A stretch of 5,344 nucleotides of DNA from assembly GCA_050250815.1 (NCBI GenBank), contig JBFWNY010000070.1, positions 1-5,344 on the forward strand. Reading direction: 5' to 3'. The notes under the pieces were generated by a model. The model saw only the letters and a list, made by a program, of their open reading frames with translations. It was not told the origin of the DNA and did not search any database. Position numbers and translations under genes: made by a program. Position 1 is the first letter of the stretch; the number at the start of each line of letters is the position of its first letter. This DNA comes from JAEUMD01 sp050250815. Lineage in GTDB: Bacteria > Pseudomonadota > Alphaproteobacteria > Rhizobiales > Hyphomicrobiaceae. This document shows, one piece after another, positions 1 to 5,344 of the stretch.

Positions 1-555
1 CGGTGAGAGCGGGTAGCTCATCACCTCATCCCGTGTGCCGAACGGGTCCCGCTCCCCCTGGACGATCAACAGCGGTGCGCTGAGAGCCTCAAGATGCTCC
101 GTCCGTGGCTTCTCCGGCCGGCCTGGCGGATGGAAGGGATAGCCAAGCGCGACAGCGCCCGCGACGGTCCCGGCCGCCGACAGCTCGGCCAGCACCATCG
201 TTGCCACTCGCCCGCCCATCGACTTTCCCCCGATGAGCAGCGGCAGCCGCGGCCCACCGTTTCCAGCAATGCGGCCGGCGGCGGCCTGCGTGATACTTAC
301 ATACTCACCCCTCAGAAGCTCGGCACGCGGCGGCGGCCGCCGCTTACCCTGGGTCCGTCGCGCCGCCATGTACGCGAACTCGAACCGCCACGTCTCGACA
401 CCCACCTCCGCCAGCAGCGCGGCCATCGTCTCCATGAACGGGCTCGTCATCGGCGCGCCGGCACCGTGCGCCAACAGCAGACGCGCCACCGACGCGCCGT
501 CTTCAGGGGTCGTGATGATGAACGCGGGTGAGTCTGAGTCCTGAACGTCCTGCAT
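1..555 (-). CDS. Alpha/beta hydrolase, KANL3/Tex30-like (partial, C-terminus beyond left edge)
   Basis: This is an open frame of 185 codons running off the left edge. The start is the ATG at 555-553; the frame upstream has no other start before an in-frame stop near 630. Visible motifs are HGAG (residues 30-33, oxyanion-loop position), GGKSMGGR (109-116) containing the GxSxG nucleophile elbow with Ser112, GYPFHPPGRPE (138-148), and QGERDPFG (166-173), where Asp170 is a candidate catalytic acid. This motif order is that of the small KANL3/Tex30-type predicted hydrolases, usually a little over 200 residues, so roughly 30 residues including the expected catalytic His lie outside the window. It is probably a soluble cytoplasmic enzyme, as no signal peptide is visible; the substrate is unknown. 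No strong Shine-Dalgarno precedes the ATG. It is divergent from the desaturase-like gene at 682. The family call is confident and the reaction is not assignable. Confidence 0.85.
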   Translation of the reverse strand, partial: MQDVQDSDSPAFIITTPEDGASVARLLLAHGAGAPMTSPFMETMAALLAEVGVETWRFEFAYMAARRTQGKRRPPPRAELLRGEYVSITQAAAGRIAGNGGPRLPLLIGGKSMGGRVATMVLAELSAAGTVAGAVALGYPFHPPGRPEKPRTEHLEALSAPLLIVQGERDPFGTRDEVMSYPLSP

Positions 556-622
556 GGCTCGAGTTGTATGAGTTGGGCGCCGATGCCGCCGGGTGCACGG
601 TGTCGCACCAGCATGGAATTGA

Positions 623-634
623 GATCACGTGATC
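623..634. promoter_or_regulatory. Perfect 12-bp palindrome in the divergent intergenic region (candidate operator)
   Basis: GATCACGTGATC is a perfect palindrome with a CACGTG core. It lies 67 bp upstream of the hydrolase ATG and 47 bp upstream of the desaturase-like ATG. A weak plus-strand promoter-like pair, TTGAGA at 619-624 and CATCTA at 642-647 with 17-bp spacing, would place the palindrome over the -35/spacer. The symmetry is seen directly; an operator role is inference from its position between divergent genes. Confidence 0.3.
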
Positions 635-681
635 GGCAGGCCATCTAAACTGACGCCACCAGAGAGGATGGAGATGCACTG

Positions 682-1509
682 ATGAGCCTGCCGGTGGAAC
701 TCAACGAAACGGCCGTAAGGCTCGGCATATTCCTTGGCGTGTTCGCCGTGCTCGCCCTTATCGAGCTGGCGATCCCCAAGCGCAAGCTCAGCCACGCCAA
801 AAGCCGCCGGTGGCTCACCAACCTGTCAATCGTTGCGATCGACAGCATCCTTGTGCGCGCCATGGCGGCGCTGGCGGTGCCCGTCGCCGCAGTGGCCGCC
901 GCCGTCTACGCTGCGGGCCGCGGTTGGGGCCTGCTCACTCTCGTCGATCTTCCAGCCTGGGCCGAGTGGATCATCGCCCTGCTCGCACTCGACCTCGCAA
1001 TCTGGTTCCAACATCTGGTGTCGCACAAACTTCCGCTGTTCTGGCGGCTCCACCGCGTGCACCACGCCGACGTCGACATCGACGTCACCACGGCGATCCG
1101 CTTCCATCCGATCGAGATCGCGCTGTCCATGCTGTGGAAGATCGTCGTCGTGTTCGCCCTTGGGGCTCCGGCCGGCGCCGTAATCCTGTTCGAGGTCATC
1201 CTCAACGGCTGCGCCATGTTCAACCACGCCAACATCGCCCTGCCGCCGACGCTCGACCGCACGATCCGCACGCTGGTCGTAACACCGGACATGCACCGTG
1301 TTCACCACTCGGTCCTGAGGCGCGAGCACGATTCCAACTACGGCTTCAACCTGTCCATCTGGGATCGCATCTTCGGTACCTATACGGATCAGCCCGAGGA
1401 AGGTCATCACGGTATGACCATCGGTCTGAAACCATTCCAGTCCGAGGAGCCGACGCGACTTGGCTGGAGCCTGCTGCTCCCGTTCCGCGACCGAAACGGG
1501 GCATCCTGA
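682..1509 (+). CDS. Sterol desaturase / fatty acid hydroxylase superfamily membrane protein
   Basis: This 275-residue integral membrane protein carries the histidine clusters of the di-iron fatty acid hydroxylase superfamily: HLVSH (111-115), HRVHH (124-128), FHP (His142), NHAN (His182) and HRVHH (205-209). Together they are expected to bind a non-haem di-iron centre that hydroxylates or desaturates a lipid. Hydrophobic segments fall at about 12-31, 47-78 (possibly two passes), 94-110 and 146-175, and the His clusters sit on the cytoplasmic loops and C-terminal domain expected for the family. The terminal segment DQPEEGHHGMTIGLKPF (236-252) also resembles bacterial members. The start is supported by GGAG at 670-673, 8 nt before ATG; the ATGs at 668 and 674 are out of frame. 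The length is normal for the family. The substrate (sterol, hopanoid, carotenoid, fatty acid or ether lipid) cannot be told from sequence. It is transcribed divergently from the hydrolase. Confidence 0.9.
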   Translation: MSLPVELNETAVRLGIFLGVFAVLALIELAIPKRKLSHAKSRRWLTNLSIVAIDSILVRAMAALAVPVAAVAAAVYAAGRGWGLLTLVDLPAWAEWIIALLALDLAIWFQHLVSHKLPLFWRLHRVHHADVDIDVTTAIRFHPIEIALSMLWKIVVVFALGAPAGAVILFEVILNGCAMFNHANIALPPTLDRTIRTLVVTPDMHRVHHSVLRREHDSNYGFNLSIWDRIFGTYTDQPEEGHHGMTIGLKPFQSEEPTRLGWSLLLPFRDRNGAS

Positions 1510-1573
1510 ACACCTCGCGAACCGGACGCTCCCTTAAAATCTGTCGCTCTTACAATGCACTATCAGGATGCAC

Positions 1574-1597
1574 CCAGCCGCCGCTTTGTGGCGCTGG
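1574..1597 (+). other. Hairpin downstream of the desaturase-like gene
   Basis: CCAGC-(C)-GCC at 1574-1582 can pair with GGCGCTGG at 1590-1597 around a 7-nt loop, giving eight pairs with one bulged C. It lies about 65 nt past the stop codon at 1509. No T-tract follows, so it is not a convincing intrinsic terminator. It may protect the mRNA 3' end or be chance in GC-rich DNA. Confidence 0.2.
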
Positions 1598-1608
1598 CCC
1601 GACCAAAT

Positions 1609-1638
1609 TTCGCCAAATCGTGGTTTAGGGTGCATAAT
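1609..1638 (+). promoter_or_regulatory. Weak candidate promoter for the mepA-like gene
   Basis: The 210-bp gap before the endopeptidase gene has a locally A/T-richer stretch. TGCATAAT at 1631-1638 resembles an extended -10 element, and TTCGCC at 1609-1614, 18 bp upstream, is a poor -35 match. CCAAAT occurs twice ten bases apart (1603-1608 and 1613-1618), which could be a half-site repeat. Only the similarity is seen; promoter activity is inferred. Confidence 0.25.
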
Positions 1639-1719
1639 CTGAGCATACGATATCAAGTCTAGTGCCGCGTACGCCGACGCGACGAAGTTCCGGCGAGCAT
1701 TGCGAGAGGTCTGTGAGAC

Positions 1720-3375
1720 ATGCGCTTCATGCGCGTCATACTGGTCTGCACTGCCGGACTTGCGGCGATGGCCCTGCCGCGGGAGGACGCGGCATCGCTG
1801 GGCGCAGCCGTCAAGCAGACCGGTCTAGGCGCCTACGCAATCGCGCGCCGCATGCTTGTCGCCCCGGAGGAACCAGCCTCCGGAACGGCCACCACCAGCA
1901 AGGCCCTGGGCAGCCAAGCCGAGATGGTATCTTCGGCGCCAACTTCGCGGCCTGTCGCCACTCCGGCCGTCGTAGAGTTGCGAGGAAGCACGCAGGAACA
2001 CGCCCAGCCGGTTCCCGCCAAGCGGCTCACCTTCGTCGCCGATCGCTCGACACCGGGGCTATGGCCAACACGGGCGCAAGACGTGGAGGACAAGCCGGCG
2101 CACGCGACCGCACCTGCGGATGCGCGCATTGCAGACGCCGGGGTGATCGATAAACCTGTGGTGGTGGCTGCCGACGCCGCCTCCCAGACGGCTGATACTG
2201 TCGTGCCGGCGCCGCAGCCAGCGGTACGCCCCGCAAGGAGCGTGGTGGCCGAGAGCCCGGCGGCACCACCCGCGACAACCGCGCCAAAACCTGAACCTGC
2301 CTCCGCGCCGGACAGCGCCGCGAGTGGTGCGACGGAGGTTCGTACCATCGTTCCATCGACCGCAGTCGCAGCGCCGCCGCCGCCACTGCCGGCGACGAAA
2401 CCCGAACCGCCCAAGAAGAAGCCTCCGGTGGCGGCCAACCTGCTTTTCGGCACTACCAAGACCGCGGCGCCATTGGCGGCACGGGCCATCGGCTTTTATT
2501 CGCGAGGCTGTCTGGCCGGAGCCAAGGCGCTGCCCGTCGATGGACCGGCGTGGCAGGCCATGCGCCTGTCGCGCAATCGCAATTGGGGCCACCCGCAGCT
2601 CGTGGCGCTGCTGGAGCGCTTCGCGCAGGAGGTGCAGAAGGAGGACGGCTGGTCGGGCTTGCTCATTGGTGACATGTCGCAGCCGCGCGGCGGGCCAATG
2701 CTGACGGGCCATGCCAGCCATCAGGTGGGCCTGGATGCTGACATCTGGTTGACACCGATGCCCGGTCGGCGGCTGTCCAAGTCGGAGCGCGAGGCTATGT
2801 CGGCCGTGTCCATGATCGACGGCCCCACGCGCGTCGATCCGACGGTTTTCACGGCAAACCACGTCAAAGTCATCAAGCGCGCTGCATCGTATCCGCAGGT
2901 GGAGAGGATCCTGGTCCATCCGGCGATCAAGAAAGCGCTGTGCGACGCATCGCCAGAAAAGGAGCGCGGCTGGCTCTACAAGGTGCGCCCGTACTTCGGA
3001 CACCACTACCACTTCCATGTGCGGCTCTCGTGCCCGAAGGATTCTCCGGGCTGCAAGTCGCAGCCTCCGCCCAGACACGTCGATGGCTGCGGCAAGGAAC
3101 TCGACGATTGGATCAAGCGACTGTCACGTCCAAAGAGAGTGGCACCGCGGCCGCCCATCGCCACGTTGCGCAAACCGCGAAAAGCCAAACCGCCGATTAC
3201 AATCGCGGATCTGCCCAAGGACTGCAAAGTCGTGCTCGAGACGGACAACGAGGCCGTAAAGGAAATCGACCGCGCCGATCTCGAGAAGGCGGCGACCGAG
3301 CGCACCAAGAAGATCATCGATATTTCAGGAACGTCGCGTTCGGACCTGTTGGCCGCCCGCAAGAAGCAGGACTGA
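1720..3375 (+). CDS. mepA: Penicillin-insensitive murein endopeptidase MepA (peptidase M74), N-terminally extended
   Basis: This 551-residue exported zinc peptidase is expected to cleave D-Ala-meso-DAP cross-links in periplasmic peptidoglycan. An N-terminal signal (basic MRFMR, hydrophobic to about residue 19) is followed by an Ala/Pro-rich low-complexity region to about 240 and the M74 domain at about 255-502. HASHQVGLDAD (331-341) and HHYHFHVR (428-435) supply the expected ligands His334, Asp341 and His433, with His428 and His431 beside them, matching E. coli MepA spacing. Six cysteines (264, 408, 438, 445, 457, 502) fit the three-disulfide pattern of E. coli MepA. The stretch between Cys457 and Cys502 is longer and rich in Pro/Lys/Arg, and a charged tail of about 49 residues follows. 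E. coli MepA is about 274 residues, so this protein is roughly double. The start is fixed by an in-frame TGA at 1714-1716 and GAGAGG at 1704-1709. The signal lacks a lipobox. Family assignment is firm; the role of the extension is unknown. Confidence 0.95.
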   Translation: MRFMRVILVCTAGLAAMALPREDAASLGAAVKQTGLGAYAIARRMLVAPEEPASGTATTSKALGSQAEMVSSAPTSRPVATPAVVELRGSTQEHAQPVPAKRLTFVADRSTPGLWPTRAQDVEDKPAHATAPADARIADAGVIDKPVVVAADAASQTADTVVPAPQPAVRPARSVVAESPAAPPATTAPKPEPASAPDSAASGATEVRTIVPSTAVAAPPPPLPATKPEPPKKKPPVAANLLFGTTKTAAPLAARAIGFYSRGCLAGAKALPVDGPAWQAMRLSRNRNWGHPQLVALLERFAQEVQKEDGWSGLLIGDMSQPRGGPMLTGHASHQVGLDADIWLTPMPGRRLSKSEREAMSAVSMIDGPTRVDPTVFTANHVKVIKRAASYPQVERILVHPAIKKALCDASPEKERGWLYKVRPYFGHHYHFHVRLSCPKDSPGCKSQPPPRHVDGCGKELDDWIKRLSRPKRVAPRPPIATLRKPRKAKPPITIADLPKDCKVVLETDNEAVKEIDRADLEKAATERTKKIIDISGTSRSDLLAARKKQD

Positions 3376-3392
3376 AGCCGCCTTTTTCACGC

Positions 3393-3713
3393 TCACTTCT
3401 TCGGTGCGGCACCGACGGCTTCGGTGCCGTTGTTATCCGCAGACTTTCTGCAGTCGGCGCTCGGGCTCGTCGAAGCGCTCGTTGCCTCACTGGAGCCGGC
3501 CTTGTGCGGCGGACATGCCGACATCCAGCGCTCGACAGGCTGAGCGGGGCCGGTCGGCGGATGCTTCGAACCATCCTGACCTTGGACGAGCGCGCCATCC
3601 TTCGTTCCGCGCAGCCATCGCGGCCATGAGGCGTAAGCATGACCTTCGTCAGCTGGCAGGGTCGACGCGCTGCGCTGTTGAGGCATTGAGCCGGAACCAG
3701 CCGGCCACCACAC
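3393..3713 (-). CDS. Doubtful small ORF in the mepA/2OG-oxygenase gap
   Basis: The 273-bp gap between the two convergent genes contains a minus-strand frame open from 3713 to 3393 (106 codons). Its first 65 bp overlap the 3' end of the oxygenase gene in another frame; an internal ATG start at 3686 would give 97 residues. The product would be rich in Ser, Ala, Pro, Gly and Lys and end in Ala-Pro-Lys-Lys. It has no recognisable domain, signal peptide or clear ribosome binding site. Roughly 70% of third positions are G or C in the non-overlapping part, a little less biased than neighbouring genes and not decisive. It may be a real small protein, a decayed gene end or chance. I do not recognise it. 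Confidence 0.2.
   Translation of the reverse strand: MWWPAGSGSMPQQRSASTLPADEGHAYASWPRWLRGTKDGALVQGQDGSKHPPTGPAQPVERWMSACPPHKAGSSEATSASTSPSADCRKSADNNGTEAVGAAPKK
3407..3429 (+). terminator. Hairpin after mepA, possible weak terminator
   Basis: CGGCACCG (3407-3414) and CGGTGCCG (3422-3429) form a perfect 8-bp stem with a 7-nt loop, starting 32 nt after the mepA stop. On the plus strand it is followed by TTGTTAT, which is only a poor T-tract. The location between convergent genes suits a terminator, but the weak T-tract and the overlap with a doubtful minus-strand ORF keep confidence low. Confidence 0.35.
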
Positions 3714-4302
3714 GCCGCTCTACGAGCGAGAGCCGGACGCAGTGCGGAATCTCCTCCGACAGCATCAGCACGAGTGTGCCGGCGCGCGGTGCTACCGTTG
3801 CCGCGGGCGCACCGCGATCTTCGGGCGAACGCCAGATGTCGAGTTCCCCGCCGTCGCCGGGTATCCACGACCGGTTGAGATAGAGCACGAACGAGACGAT
3901 ACGATTGCGCGCACCCGCTAGGCTGTCGAGATGACGCGCATAGAAGCCGCCGGGCGGATAGAACAAATACTGCGCCTCGAATTCGAATAGCCCGAGGAAC
4001 AGCTTGCGGTTGAGGGTGAGCCGCAGATCCTCCGCCATTGCCAGGAGCATGGCGTCGACCGTCGAGGCCGCAGAGAGCCATGACGCCTCGACGACGCGTA
4101 TGTCGTCTTCAACGCGGGTCTCGTCGAGCCGTCCGATGGCCGCGCGGTGCATCGCGCCCGCGAACTCGCGGGCCTCCACTTCGGCCGCGAGCAGTTCGAC
4201 GAGGCCGCCGCTCGCGAAATCCTCGTCGATGGCGAACCCGTCACGTGCCAGCGCCTCGACCAGGGTGTCGAGCCGGTCTCGTTCCAGCGGCCGATCCGAC
4301 AT
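3649..4302 (-). CDS. 2-oxoglutarate/Fe(II)-dependent dioxygenase, SM-20/Tpa1-like prolyl hydroxylase type
   Basis: This 217-residue protein shows the double-stranded beta-helix signature of 2OG/Fe(II) dioxygenases. FYPPGGFYARHLDS (114-127) contains the HxD iron ligands His124 and Asp126, and EIPHCVR (184-190) gives the distal ligand His187. RRVVAGWFR (196-204) follows, where Arg196 is the expected 2-oxoglutarate carboxylate contact. GGELDIW (151-157) is a typical core strand. The pattern resembles SM-20/EglN/Tpa1-type protein hydroxylases, which hydroxylate prolines using O2 and 2OG; the actual substrate is not inferable. No signal peptide is seen, so it is probably cytoplasmic. The ATG at 4302 is preferred over the in-frame ATG at 4452, because the extra 50 residues are Cys/Arg/Pro-rich and unlike the family. 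Its Shine-Dalgarno is weak. It lies 204 nt downstream of msrA on the same strand with no good terminator between, so co-transcription is possible. Confidence 0.88.
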   Translation of the reverse strand: MSDRPLERDRLDTLVEALARDGFAIDEDFASGGLVELLAAEVEAREFAGAMHRAAIGRLDETRVEDDIRVVEASWLSAASTVDAMLLAMAEDLRLTLNRKLFLGLFEFEAQYLFYPPGGFYARHLDSLAGARNRIVSFVLYLNRSWIPGDGGELDIWRSPEDRGAPAATVAPRAGTLVLMLSEEIPHCVRLSLVERRVVAGWFRLNASTAQRVDPAS

Positions 4303-4506
4303 GGTGCACCGTGTGTTGCGCGCCTGTGGAGCGGTCCGTGTCGCGCGAGGGCACAGATCGGGATCGACCGGACAGCGGTGCGAAGCGCGCGGAATTAGCG
4401 CCTGGAGCTTCGATCCGGCAAGCGGAATCGCAACGCCCCGCTGCGAACACACGTGGAAGGTCGAACCGGGCGGCGAGGCGCCGCCGAACGGCGTCAGCGG
4501 CGGGAG

Positions 4507-5163
4507 CTACTCCGTCACCCCAAGACCGATCGGGCAGGTCACGCCCGTTCCGCCCAGCCCGCAGTAGCCATGCGGGACCTTCGCCAGATACTGCTGGTGA
4601 TAGTCCTCGGCGAAATAGAAGTCCGGAGCCGGCAGCACCTCGGTCGTCACCCGGCCAAAACGGCGGGCTCGCAAGGCGTCCTGGTAGGCAGCACGCGATG
4701 CCAGGGCCGCGGCCTGCTGGCCCTCGCCAAACGTGTAGACGCCGGAGCGATACTGCGTGCCAACATCGTTGCCCTGCCGCATGCCCTGCGTCGGGTCGTG
4801 GCTTTCCCAAAACGTCTTCAGCAGGCGCTCGTAGGCGATCCGATCGGGATCGAACACCACCAGCACCACCTCGTTATGGCCGGTGAACCCGGTGCAGACC
4901 TCCTCATAAGTGGGGTTGGGCGTGAAGCCCCCGGCGTAGCCGACGGCCGTGATCCAGATGCCCTGGCCGAGTTCCCAGAACTTGCGTTCTGCACCCCAGA
5001 AGCATCCAAGCCCGAACATCGCCTTCATCATGGCATCGGGGTAGGGCGGCGCGAGCCGCCTGCCGAATTTGTAGTGCTCCTTGGCGGTCTTGAGCGGTTG
5101 GTCGCGACCGGGCAACGCGCTCTCCGCCGTCGGCATCACGACCTTCTTCCTGGCGAACAGCAT
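4507..5163 (-). CDS. msrA: Peptide-methionine (S)-S-oxide reductase MsrA
   Basis: This 218-residue protein is expected to reduce methionine-S-sulfoxide, free or in proteins, as part of oxidative damage repair; it has no signal peptide, so it is probably cytosolic. GLGCFWGAERKFW (51-63) carries the catalytic Cys54 with the Phe-Trp pocket and Glu59. YAGGFTPNPTYEEVCTG (76-92), HDPTQGMRQGNDVGTQYRS (122-140) and AEDYHQQYL (185-193) are strongly conserved MsrA blocks. Cys201 and Cys210 near the C-terminus are the likely resolving and recycling cysteines, as in E. coli-type three-cysteine MsrA. The start MLFARKK at 5163 is chosen because GGGAG (5177-5173 on the minus strand) lies 9 nt upstream and the MLF-R-K-K opening is familiar from alphaproteobacterial homologues. 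The frame stays open to an ATG at 5247, but those 28 codons lie partly in an IS end. The oxygenase gene follows downstream. Confidence 0.96.
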   Translation of the reverse strand: MLFARKKVVMPTAESALPGRDQPLKTAKEHYKFGRRLAPPYPDAMMKAMFGLGCFWGAERKFWELGQGIWITAVGYAGGFTPNPTYEEVCTGFTGHNEVVLVVFDPDRIAYERLLKTFWESHDPTQGMRQGNDVGTQYRSGVYTFGEGQQAAALASRAAYQDALRARRFGRVTTEVLPAPDFYFAEDYHQQYLAKVPHGYCGLGGTGVTCPIGLGVTE

Positions 5164-5189
5164 GGCTTGCGTCTCCCACGATGGGTGGA

Positions 5190-5203
5190 GCGGGCATTCC
5201 CGC
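5190..5203. other. Short GC-rich hairpin in the msrA leader
   Basis: GCGGG (5190-5194) and CCCGC (5199-5203) form a 5-bp stem with a 4-nt loop, 12 nt upstream of the msrA ribosome binding site. It lies between the IS edge and the gene. It is too short to call regulatory with any confidence. Confidence 0.15.
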
Positions 5204-5217
5204 GCGATGATGCCACG

Positions 5218-5344
5218 TGACCCTGCCCCCATCTTGCCCTCGGTCATAACGAGAGTCCGTTCTGGTTTTGGGCCTGTTCGGCCCGGGCTCTGAACTCGGC
5301 TGGTGTCAACCCGCCGAGGCTCGTGTGGGGACGCGAGCGATTGT
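5218..5344 (-). mobile_element. IS3-family insertion sequence, one end only (continues past right edge)
   Basis: The right edge holds the transposase C-terminus followed by 26 bp of non-coding DNA that ends, on the minus strand, in GGGGGCAGGGTCA (5230-5218). On the plus strand this reads TGACCCTGCCCCC. It has the TG...CA polarity and G/C-rich character of IS3-family terminal repeats, and it lies at the usual short distance after orfB. The exact boundary is inferred, because the other end and any target-site duplication are outside the window. The element lies in the same orientation as msrA, with its transposase reading towards it. Confidence 0.6.
5244..5344 (-). CDS. IS3-family transposase OrfB (DDE integrase type), C-terminal fragment
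   Basis: The last 32 codons of a frame entering from the right edge read NRSRPHTSLGGLTPAEF, then RARAEQAQNQNGLSL, then TGA. The N-x-x-RPH-x-SLGG-x-TPAEF block is the diagnostic C-terminal motif of OrfB transposases of the IS3 family, which follows the catalytic DDE core in the integrase-like fold. The two bases at 5343-5344 are the end of the preceding codon, consistent with the usual Tyr-Asn. The catalytic residues and OrfA lie outside the window, so intactness cannot be judged. The stop codon overlaps an ATG (ATGA) that opens the in-frame extension of msrA. The subgroup is not determined. Confidence 0.85.
   Translation of the reverse strand, partial: NRSRPHTSLGGLTPAEFRARAEQAQNQNGLSL

Noticed and set aside
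94..544. Two plus-strand open frames over the left-edge hydrolase
   Set aside because: The minus strand carries clear alpha/beta hydrolase motifs (HGAG, GKSMGG, GERDPFG) in one uninterrupted frame, so these are shadows.
1720..1780. Lipoprotein signal at Cys10 of the endopeptidase
   Set aside because: The residues before Cys10 are Ile-Leu-Val, which lack the small residue required at -1 of a lipobox, and the Cys lies inside the hydrophobic core rather than at its end.
2059..3078. Minus-strand open frame of 339 codons across the endopeptidase gene
   Set aside because: It is antisense to a firmly assigned M74 gene. Its product is Arg/His-rich with no domain, as is usual for shadow frames in GC-rich coding DNA.
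4303..4452. N-terminal extension of the 2OG oxygenase to the ATG at 4452
   Set aside because: The 50 extra residues are Cys/Arg/Pro-rich and unlike the family, and the ATG at 4302 gives a normal-length protein.
4466..4506. Possible terminator after msrA
   Set aside because: GC-rich inverted repeats are present (CGCCGC pairing with GCGGCG), but the loop is long and there is no T-tract on the minus-strand transcript.
4038..4886. Plus-strand open frame of 282 codons spanning the oxygenase/msrA region
   Set aside because: The product is extremely Arg/Pro/Ala-rich with no recognisable fold, and it is antisense to two well-supported genes.
4453..5220. Plus-strand open frame of 255 codons across msrA
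   Set aside because: It is antisense to MsrA, whose motifs are unambiguous, and its composition is that of a complementary-frame shadow.
1..5344. CRISPR array, tRNA or rRNA genes
   Set aside because: No regularly spaced repeats and no cloverleaf or rRNA-like stretches were seen on either strand by eye.

Overview
The window is a GC-rich bacterial chromosomal segment. Its protein features point to an alphaproteobacterium, probably of the order Hyphomicrobiales (Rhizobiales). The grounds are an MsrA with the N-terminal layout I associate with that group, a proline/alanine-extended periplasmic MepA-type endopeptidase, and strong G/C bias at third codon positions. The taxonomic call is an inference from general familiarity, not from a search.

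Layout. The left edge (1-555, minus strand) holds most of an alpha/beta hydrolase of the KANL3/Tex30-like type, cut at its C-terminus by the window edge. A 126-bp divergent intergenic region with a perfect 12-bp palindrome separates it from a plus-strand sterol desaturase/fatty acid hydroxylase family membrane protein (682-1509). After a 210-bp gap comes a plus-strand penicillin-insensitive murein endopeptidase (MepA, peptidase family M74; 1720-3375) with a very long low-complexity N-terminal region. A 273-bp gap with a hairpin and a doubtful small ORF separates this from two minus-strand genes. These are a 2-oxoglutarate/Fe(II) dioxygenase of the SM-20/Tpa1-like type (3649-4302) and, upstream of it, peptide methionine sulfoxide reductase MsrA (4507-5163). 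The right edge carries the last codons of an IS3-family transposase (minus strand, stop at 5244-5246) and an apparent IS terminus near 5218, only 54 bp upstream of the msrA start codon.

Functionally this is mostly housekeeping content: envelope maintenance (MepA, membrane desaturase-like protein) and protein oxidation repair or modification (MsrA, 2OG oxygenase). I see no novel multi-gene system. The most notable local event is the IS3-type insertion immediately 5' of msrA. It probably replaced or displaced the native msrA promoter, and it left an in-frame extension of the msrA reading frame whose ATG overlaps the transposase stop codon.
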